A stretch of DNA of 11,725 bases, taken from NCBI GenBank assembly GCA_002405755.1, contig DHMK01000027.1, forward strand, positions 10,001 to 21,725. The letters run 5' to 3'. The stretch's first letter is position 1. Each line of letters opens with the position of its first letter. The DNA is from Clostridiales bacterium UBA4644. GTDB lineage: Bacteria; Bacillota; Clostridia; Oscillospirales; Butyricicoccaceae. Below the pieces are notes generated by a model that saw nothing but the letters and a program-made list of their open reading frames with translations, did not search any database and was not told the DNA's origin. Positions 7,394 to 11,725 of this stretch are shown piece after piece. Both the position numbers and the translations under genes were made by a program.

Positions 7394-8731
7394 ATGAAAA
7401 AGAAAGTCACAGCGATCGCGCTTGCGGTCTGTATCCTTGCGGTTGCCGTCATCGGCGCGACCATGGCCTATTTCACGGATACCGAAAGCAAGACAAACAC
7501 CTTCACCTTCGGTAAGGTAGACATCGAGTTGACCGAGACCTCGGAAGCAGACGAAAAAAACGGCGTTAAGGCCGGCGATAAATCCGCGGACGGCATTATT
7601 TATCCCACAGTCCTCCCCGGCCTGGTCTATTCCAAGGTTCCCACGGTTAAGGTCGTAGAAGGCCCCGCCTGGGTGGTCGTTACCGCTACCGTCCCCACCG
7701 TCTACGATTGGGACGGCCTGTTTAACGGCACTATTGATGAGACCAACTTTGAAATGAAGAGCAAGAGCGTCGGCGGCAACACCGTTTACTATTTCTATGC
7801 CAACGCCGCTGTTGCAAAGGACGGAACGGTCACTCCCTTCACTCAGGCCAAGATCAATCCCGCGCTGACCCAGAACGATGTGGCGGAAAAGTTTGATATG
7901 GTCATCAATGCCTACGCGATCCAGAAAGAGGGCTTTGATAACGCGCAGGAGGCCTTTGCTAAGGCGTTTGCCGATAAACTCCAGACCGCGAGTGTTGTGA
8001 TCGATGGCAAGGTCATCGGCTTTGATTCTCTGGCGGATGCCATCACTGCGGCCCCTGCCGGCGCCACGGTTACTCTGGAGAAGGATCTGGTATTGGAAAA
8101 TGATTTGCGTATTACCAAGGACCTGACACTGCAGGGGGAAGGGCAGGTCAAGTTTGTCACAAAAAAATCTGTTTGGGTTGATAATAGTGCGAATTTGACC
8201 TTCAAAAATCTTCACTTTGCGAATGCTCAAAGCCCGAAAAAACAGGCAACGTCCATCTATGCGCAGAATTATGCAGGCAAGTTGGTTGTTGATGGATGCA
8301 AATTTACGGATCCGCAATGGGAATTCATTCAGGTGACACCGGTGAACGGAGCAGAAATCACGGTTTCGAATTGCGAGTTTAATGTGACTGAAAAGGCAGC
8401 TTATTTGTATTATGGCGCTACGGAAGAGACTGCCGGTGTTTATCGCATGGTTCATATTCAGAATACGACAAGGCAAGAAATCAGCGCAAAGGTGACGATT
8501 TCCAACAATCAGTTTTACGGCTGCGACAAATGCACAAATGCAGTAATCGATGTTGATGAAATTGAACTTGCAAACATCACCGTTGGTGGGAATACTTTTG
8601 ACACTTCGCTCAATGATAATATGGTTTATGTTTATGATCATGCGCATACGCGTACTTATCTGAAGAATTCTGTTGAGAAATTTGCTGGAACGATTAGTGC
8701 TCTGGACGCCGATACTGCTGAATGGTACTAA
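7394..8731 (+). CDS. TasA-like secreted protein fused to a beta-helix-like C-terminal half
   Basis: A 445-residue protein. The signal peptide MKKKVTAIALAVCILAVAVI ends in GATMAYFTDTES (21-32) followed by NTFTFGKVDIEL (35-46), a very typical SipW/TasA pattern. The TasA-like domain runs to about 195 and contains the landmark block VLPGLVYSKVPTVKVVEGPA (73-92). Residues 205-430 instead read as stacked short beta strands with repeated Asn/Val/Ile patterns (for instance LTFKNLHFANA, KLVVDGCKFTD, AEITVSNCEFNV, KVTISNNQFYGC, NITVGGNTFDT), the look of a right-handed parallel beta-helix as in pectate-lyase-like adhesins. GC content drops sharply at about 8095: 36 of 60 bases at 7621-7680 but 19 of 60 at 8161-8220. 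ATG at 7394 is chosen because it starts the signal peptide exactly; an earlier in-frame ATG (7304) overlaps the peptidase gene. No known catalytic motif is seen. Confidence 0.85.
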   Translation: MKKKVTAIALAVCILAVAVIGATMAYFTDTESKTNTFTFGKVDIELTETSEADEKNGVKAGDKSADGIIYPTVLPGLVYSKVPTVKVVEGPAWVVVTATVPTVYDWDGLFNGTIDETNFEMKSKSVGGNTVYYFYANAAVAKDGTVTPFTQAKINPALTQNDVAEKFDMVINAYAIQKEGFDNAQEAFAKAFADKLQTASVVIDGKVIGFDSLADAITAAPAGATVTLEKDLVLENDLRITKDLTLQGEGQVKFVTKKSVWVDNSANLTFKNLHFANAQSPKKQATSIYAQNYAGKLVVDGCKFTDPQWEFIQVTPVNGAEITVSNCEFNVTEKAAYLYYGATEETAGVYRMVHIQNTTRQEISAKVTISNNQFYGCDKCTNAVIDVDEIELANITVGGNTFDTSLNDNMVYVYDHAHTRTYLKNSVEKFAGTISALDADTAEWY

Positions 8732-8745
8732 ACTGATTACATTCT

Positions 8746-8824
8746 GATAAGCTTTATCCTTCCTTACCTCTGCCCTTCGGGGCAGGGTACGCATGACCGC
8801 CCTGGCTTCGGGGCGGCGATGCGT
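8746..8824 (+). other. Three consecutive RNA hairpins in the intergenic gap
   Basis: The 125-base gap 8732-8856 holds, in order: a weak hairpin GATAA-GCT-TTATC (8746-8758); a strong stem CTGCCC-TTCG-GGGCAG (8770-8785) with a UUCG tetraloop, extendable by ACC/GGT to 8766-8788 around one bulged T; and, starting at the next base, a large stem with ACGCAT/ATGCGT (8789-8794 with 8819-8824) and CCGCCC/GGGCGG (8797-8802 with 8811-8816). No U-run follows on either strand, so they are not classic terminators. They may block 3' exonucleases or slow transcription, protecting the upstream message. They could also be a dispersed repeat. Confidence 0.65.
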
Positions 8825-8856
8825 GCTCTGCTACCAAATAAAAAGGAGTGAACACA

Positions 8857-9435
8857 GTGAAAGTCAAAAAAGTGCTCCTGCTGCTGCTGCTTGCCCTGCT
8901 GCTGATCTTTGCCGTGGTGTCTGCCACCGTGGCCAACACCACCGTGGAGGGCCGCACGCGCAACGTGATCACCACCGGCAAGGTGGATATCAGCATCAAT
9001 GAAAGTACAAAAGCGGCCAACGGCGTCATCCGCGCAGACGGCAAGGGCATCGACTTTTCCGCCGTGGTCCCGGGTCAGACCGCTTCCAAGATCGTTACCA
9101 TCAAAAATGAAGCGGAAAAATGCTGGCTGCGCGTCAAGGTGGAGATCACCGTCACGCCCGCCCCCGGCGACGGCTCCGATCCCGCCCAGCTCATCGTCCC
9201 CAATATCGACGGAAACCTTTGGAGCTACAAAAACGGCTATTATTATTATCAGAGGCCGCTGGAAAGCGGCGAAACGGCGGCGATGTTCGATCAGGTGCTG
9301 TTTGCTCCCAGCATCGGCAACGCCTATGCCGGAAGTCAGGCAAAAATGGTGATCACCGCCGAGGCGACGCAGTATAAGAACAACGAGACCATGTCTCCCG
9401 AAAGCTGGCCTGCGGAAGGGGAGGGCACCGTATGA
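8857..9435 (+). CDS. Short camelysin/TasA-like secreted protein
   Basis: A 192-residue secreted protein with a GTG start at 8857, chosen because AAGGAG (8843-8848) sits 8 bases upstream; a GTG at 8848 is inside that site. The signal peptide MKVKKVLLLLLLALLLIFAV ends in SATVANTTVEG, which lacks the usual AWF/AYF tract. The mature part NVITTGKVDISINEST (37-51) still follows the TasA pattern of aromatic/aliphatic, Gly and strand residues. Two further family-like blocks are VVPGQTASKIVTIKNEAEKC (70-89) and KMVITAEATQYKN (163-175). The gene follows the hairpin gap and overlaps the SLH-protein gene by 4 bases (ATGA), so the two are co-translated, possibly as partners. Function is inferred from family and neighbours. 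Confidence 0.8.
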   Translation: MKVKKVLLLLLLALLLIFAVVSATVANTTVEGRTRNVITTGKVDISINESTKAANGVIRADGKGIDFSAVVPGQTASKIVTIKNEAEKCWLRVKVEITVTPAPGDGSDPAQLIVPNIDGNLWSYKNGYYYYQRPLESGETAAMFDQVLFAPSIGNAYAGSQAKMVITAEATQYKNNETMSPESWPAEGEGTV

Positions 9436-10856
9436 CAAAGAAAAAAATCGCCATTGCGGCCGTACTGGTGTGCATCCTGGCGCTGGGCATCGCCGCCGTC
9501 ACCTGGGCGGCAGACCCGGCCCCCACTGTTATTTTCGATGCCAAGGCCAAGACCTTCACCTTTCAAAACTGCACACAGTATACCTATGGAGATGAAGACG
9601 GCGATGGTACGGCCGAGCAATATCCCGATCTGTTCCCCGCCATCAAAAACGCCATGCCCGGCGACAGCTTTGACCAGAGCATCCGCGTCAAGGTCATCAA
9701 CGCCGGCAAGGATGTAGTCAAAATGTATCTCCGGTCGGAAAAACCCAACAAAGATTATGACGAGTTGATCAATGATAGCGGCGACGAGGTCAAGCTCACC
9801 GCCCGCTTCGGCGAGGTCGGCGGCGCGAAGAGCAATATTCTGGATCTGGCCAAGGATTTTATCCGCGGCAAAAAAGACGAAGCCATCACCAGCACCGACA
9901 CCAATATGGTCTATCTGGGCGCTTATACCGGCAGCGCCCGGGAGCGGGAGATCGATGTGACCTTCAAGCTGGAGCTTGCCGCCGGAAATGAATACGCCGG
10001 CAGGACCGCTACGGTGGATTGGGTCTTCATTGCGGAGGTCATCCCCTATATGCCGGATCCTGTTGGCCCCACCCCCGGCCCCGACGAGGACGACGAGCGC
10101 GGCACCTGGAATCTGGAGCTGGTCTCTGACCATATCAATTATATCATCGGCCGGGACGACGGTCTGGTCCATCCGGAAGACACCATCACCCGCGCGGAGG
10201 CCACCACGGTCTTCTTCCGCCTGATGACCGATGCCAGCCGCGAGCGCTACTGGACCATGTCCAACCCCTATTACGATGTGGCGCTGACCATGTGGTATAA
10301 CAACGCCATCTCCACCATGACCCAGGCGGGCATCGTGGAGGGCTGCCCCGGCAATATGTTCGAGCCCGACCGGCCCATCACCCGCGCCGAGTTCGTGACC
10401 ATCGGCTCCCGGATCCTGACGGCGAAGACTGTGGTGAAAAACGACTTCCCCGATGTCCACGGACACTGGGCGGAGCCTTATATCGATAACGCCGTCAGCC
10501 TTGGCATCATCAACGGCTATCCCGACGGCACCTTCGGCCCGGAAAATCCCATCACCCGCGCCGAGGTCATGGCCATCTGCAACCGTCTGCTGAACCGCTA
10601 TCCGGAGGAGGATTCTCTGCTGGAGGGCATGATCCAGTGGCCGGACAATATGGATAAGAGCCGGTGGTTCTATCTGGACGTGCAGGAGGCCACCAACGCC
10701 CATATGTATGAGCGCAAGGGAACGCCGCAGCAGTATGCGGATCCCGAATACTGGACGCAGCTGACCCCCAACATTGAATGGGAGAAGCTGGAACGGCCGG
10801 ATTCCGCGGCCTCCAATATCTACCGCTCGGACCGGCTGGCGCGGCAGGAAAGATAA
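9432..10856 (+). CDS. TasA-like protein with three C-terminal SLH repeats, probable cell-wall anchor
   Basis: A 474-residue secreted protein. Signal peptide MTKKKIAIAAVLVCILALGI then AAVTWAADPAP, without the AWF cleavage tract of its neighbours. The N-terminal half (30-205) looks TasA-like: PGDSFDQSIRVKVINAG (76-92) and LAAGNEYAGRTATVDWVF (182-199), the second sharing the AAGNEYxG pattern with the protein encoded at 10878-11516. A DEDGDG loop at 54-59 resembles a calcium-binding loop. A Pro/Asp linker (207-223) leads to three SLH repeats at about 230-268, 280-328 and 338-388, each containing the ITRAE motif (252-256, 316-320, 374-378); the middle and last repeats share the identical 18 bases CCCATCACCCGCGCCGAG. 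SLH repeats typically bind secondary cell-wall polymer, so this should anchor the assembly to the wall. Residues 390-474 are Trp/Tyr-rich and unassigned. It is translationally coupled to the preceding gene. Confidence 0.92.
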   Translation: MTKKKIAIAAVLVCILALGIAAVTWAADPAPTVIFDAKAKTFTFQNCTQYTYGDEDGDGTAEQYPDLFPAIKNAMPGDSFDQSIRVKVINAGKDVVKMYLRSEKPNKDYDELINDSGDEVKLTARFGEVGGAKSNILDLAKDFIRGKKDEAITSTDTNMVYLGAYTGSAREREIDVTFKLELAAGNEYAGRTATVDWVFIAEVIPYMPDPVGPTPGPDEDDERGTWNLELVSDHINYIIGRDDGLVHPEDTITRAEATTVFFRLMTDASRERYWTMSNPYYDVALTMWYNNAISTMTQAGIVEGCPGNMFEPDRPITRAEFVTIGSRILTAKTVVKNDFPDVHGHWAEPYIDNAVSLGIINGYPDGTFGPENPITRAEVMAICNRLLNRYPEEDSLLEGMIQWPDNMDKSRWFYLDVQEATNAHMYERKGTPQQYADPEYWTQLTPNIEWEKLERPDSAASNIYRSDRLARQER

Positions 10857-10877
10857 AAGGAAAGGTGAGGATGCAAA

Positions 10878-11516
10878 TTGCGGGCAAGTCGTAAGATCAA
10901 GAGCGCGCTTTTTGGCGGGGCGCTGCTGACGATCATCACGGTCATGCTGATGCTGGGCAGCACCATGGCCTGGTTTCAGGATACCGAAGTCGTCATCAAC
11001 ACCTATACCTTTGGCAATCTGGATGTAGACATCGTGGAGAAAAAAGGCGATGAGATCGTTGGCGCGACCACGCTTCAGTTCGTCAAGCCGGGCGGCGGAG
11101 TATATTCGGAGAATGAATATCTCTTCGAGCCGGGCGCCACCTTTCAGCTGAAGGAATTCTATATCAAAAACAGCGGCGATGTGGCGCTGAAATATCGCCT
11201 GAAGCTGGATACCACCAACGCGATAGGGCAGAAGGAGCTGCTGGACTCCATGGAGATCACCGCTACCATGGGTAATGACAGCCCTGCACGATCCTTCCAG
11301 CTGGATTCTGAGACCCGGACGCTTGCCGCGGGCGCTATGGACGGACCGGTGCGGATCTATATCCATATGAAGGAAGCCGCCGGCAACGAATATCAGGGCC
11401 TGGCCGTCGAGGGCCTGGTGGTCAAGGTGATCGCCGTGCAGGACGAGGGCATTCCGGATGCGGATCTGGACAAAGCCTTCAACGAAGCAAAGCCAAAGCC
11501 CACGCCCGCGCCGTAA
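10878..11516 (+). CDS. Compact TasA/camelysin-like secreted protein, candidate filament subunit
   Basis: A 212-residue protein. The signal peptide ends in GSTMAWFQDTEVV (27-39), the clearest SipW-substrate pattern of the cluster, followed by NTYTFGNLDVDIVE (41-54). Family blocks follow: FEPGATFQLKEFYIKNSGD (83-101), YRLKL, and EAAGNEYQGLAVEGLVVKVI (166-185). The end (204-212) is Pro/Lys-rich and short. The start is TTG at 10878: the only in-frame start after a stop at 10866, placed 7 bases after GGTGAGG (10864-10870). An ATG at 10871 opens a different frame of only seven codons (10871-10894). The gene lies 21 bases after the SLH-protein gene. In size and layout it is the best match here to a TasA-type structural subunit; this role is inferred. 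Confidence 0.88.
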   Translation: MRASRKIKSALFGGALLTIITVMLMLGSTMAWFQDTEVVINTYTFGNLDVDIVEKKGDEIVGATTLQFVKPGGGVYSENEYLFEPGATFQLKEFYIKNSGDVALKYRLKLDTTNAIGQKELLDSMEITATMGNDSPARSFQLDSETRTLAAGAMDGPVRIYIHMKEAAGNEYQGLAVEGLVVKVIAVQDEGIPDADLDKAFNEAKPKPTPAP

Positions 11517-11543
11517 GGCGAAAAAACAACGCTTTCAATCATG

Positions 11544-11561
11544 AAAAGGCCATGGCCTTTT
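11544..11561 (+). terminator. Palindromic terminator-like hairpin
   Basis: AAAAGGCCATGGCCTTTT is a perfect 18-base palindrome 27 bases after the preceding stop codon. It can fold as a 7-base-pair stem with loop CATG, preceded by A residues and followed by four U residues, so it could stop transcription in both directions. The U-run is short, so partial termination or mere processing is plausible. Confidence 0.4.
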
Positions 11562-11622
11562 CTGCGCTCCCGCGGAAAGAGCGCAGAAATGCGCTCTTCA
11601 CGAATGTGACCGGCTTTTGCCG
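11559..11622 (+). other. Mutually exclusive hairpins before the last gene
   Basis: Hairpin B pairs 11559-11569 with 11579-11589 (11 base pairs, core TCTGCGCTC/GAGCGCAGA, loop CCGCGGAAA). Hairpin C pairs 11577-11585 with 11590-11598 (9 base pairs, AAGAGCGCA/TGCGCTCTT, loop GAAA). They share 11579-11589, so only one can form at a time. A small hairpin CGGC-TTTT-GCCG (11611-11622) follows. None is followed by a clear U-run. The remaining bases to 11654 hold the ribosome site and a weak promoter-like pair (GTGACC at 11606, TAAAAT at 11629, 17 bases apart) that would start at the ribosome site. Confidence 0.6.
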
Positions 11623-11654
11623 ATGACATAAAATAATGTAAAGGAGAAAAACAC

Positions 11655-11725
11655 ATGAAACAGAAAAGCAAAAAAAGCGCATTACTTTTGAGCTTCACCT
11701 CGCTGCTCATCTGCTTCGCCATGCT
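11655..11725 (+). CDS. Start of another secreted protein, probably TasA-like (cut by window edge)
   Basis: ATG at 11655 with AAGGAG at 11641-11646, 8 bases upstream. The 23 visible codons encode a basic start MKQKSKKSA and then a hydrophobic run LLLSFTSLLICFAM, an N-terminal signal peptide. The cleavage region lies beyond the edge. That it is another TasA/camelysin-like member is inferred from its position and signal-peptide style only. Confidence 0.7.
   Translation, partial: MKQKSKKSALLLSFTSLLICFAM

Noticed and set aside
7256..8794. Minus-strand open frame of 512 codons opposite the beta-helix gene
   Set aside because: No ribosome site or recognisable domain, and it lies entirely opposite a well-supported gene plus the peptidase end.
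8746..8824. Intrinsic terminator after the beta-helix gene
   Set aside because: The stems are strong, but no run of T follows on either strand, so it is reported as a structured element instead.
10181..10565. Repeat array or CRISPR suggested by recurring ATCACCCGCGC strings
   Set aside because: These encode the ITRAE motif of successive SLH repeats; spacing and coding frame explain them.
9336..11366. Long open frame of 676 codons on the minus strand opposite the SLH and TasA-like genes
   Set aside because: It is antisense to genes with clear signal peptides, SLH repeats and ribosome sites. Its sequence has the Gly/His/Ile-rich look of an antisense shadow of GC-biased codons, and no family is recognised.
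1..11725. Mobile element, tRNA, rRNA or CRISPR
   Set aside because: No transposase or integrase motifs, terminal inverted repeats, cloverleaf-like sequence, rRNA segments or regular short repeats were seen.

Overview
The window looks like a chromosomal piece of a fairly GC-rich Gram-positive Clostridia, most likely an Oscillospiraceae or related gut lineage. The grounds are Shine-Dalgarno sites of the AGGAG type before most genes, GTG and TTG starts, a lipoprotein-type PstS, an SLH-domain surface protein, and SipW-type (ER-type) signal peptidases beside TasA/camelysin-like proteins. The assignment is by family content only; there is no rRNA or marker gene here.

Left part, minus strand (3652 down to 1): a phosphate-uptake operon read as pstS, pstC, pstA, a pyridoxal/pyridoxamine-kinase-like gene, then pstB, which runs off the left edge. 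The genes are 7 and 1 bases apart or overlap by 4 and 8 bases, so they are one transcription unit. PstS is the lipid-anchored phosphate receptor, PstC and PstA form the membrane channel and PstB is the ATPase. The PfkB-type kinase wedged between pstA and pstB is unusual.

Middle (3653-4076): a 424-base divergent intergenic region. It holds a near-consensus sigma-A promoter for the rightward genes (TTGATT, 17-base spacer, TATAAT with an extended TG) and a weaker candidate promoter for pstS.

Right part, plus strand (4077 to the right edge): a cluster of eight genes for a secreted, probably fibrous or matrix-like cell-surface assembly. The order is: SipW-type signal peptidase 1; a TasA-like protein with two CxxC pairs; a small TasA/camelysin-like protein with an alanine-rich coiled-coil tail; SipW-type signal peptidase 2; a TasA-like protein fused to a beta-helix-like C-terminal half of clearly lower GC; a short camelysin-like protein; a TasA-like protein ending in three SLH repeats (likely the cell-wall anchor); a compact TasA-like protein; and the first 23 codons of another secreted protein cut by the right edge. 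Spacing is mostly short (a 4-base overlap, or 1 to 40 bases). The exceptions are two gaps of 125 and 138 bases, each filled with strong RNA hairpins and each lying directly before a secreted-protein gene.

A working model (inference): the two SipW peptidases process the TasA-like precursors, the compact members are candidate filament subunits, the SLH protein tethers the assembly to wall polymer, and the beta-helix, CxxC and coiled-coil members are specialised accessory subunits. The intergenic hairpins may set the ratio between subunits. TasA/SipW matrix systems are known from Bacillus. The multi-subunit architecture with two peptidases, an SLH anchor and a beta-helix fusion is what deserves a closer look.
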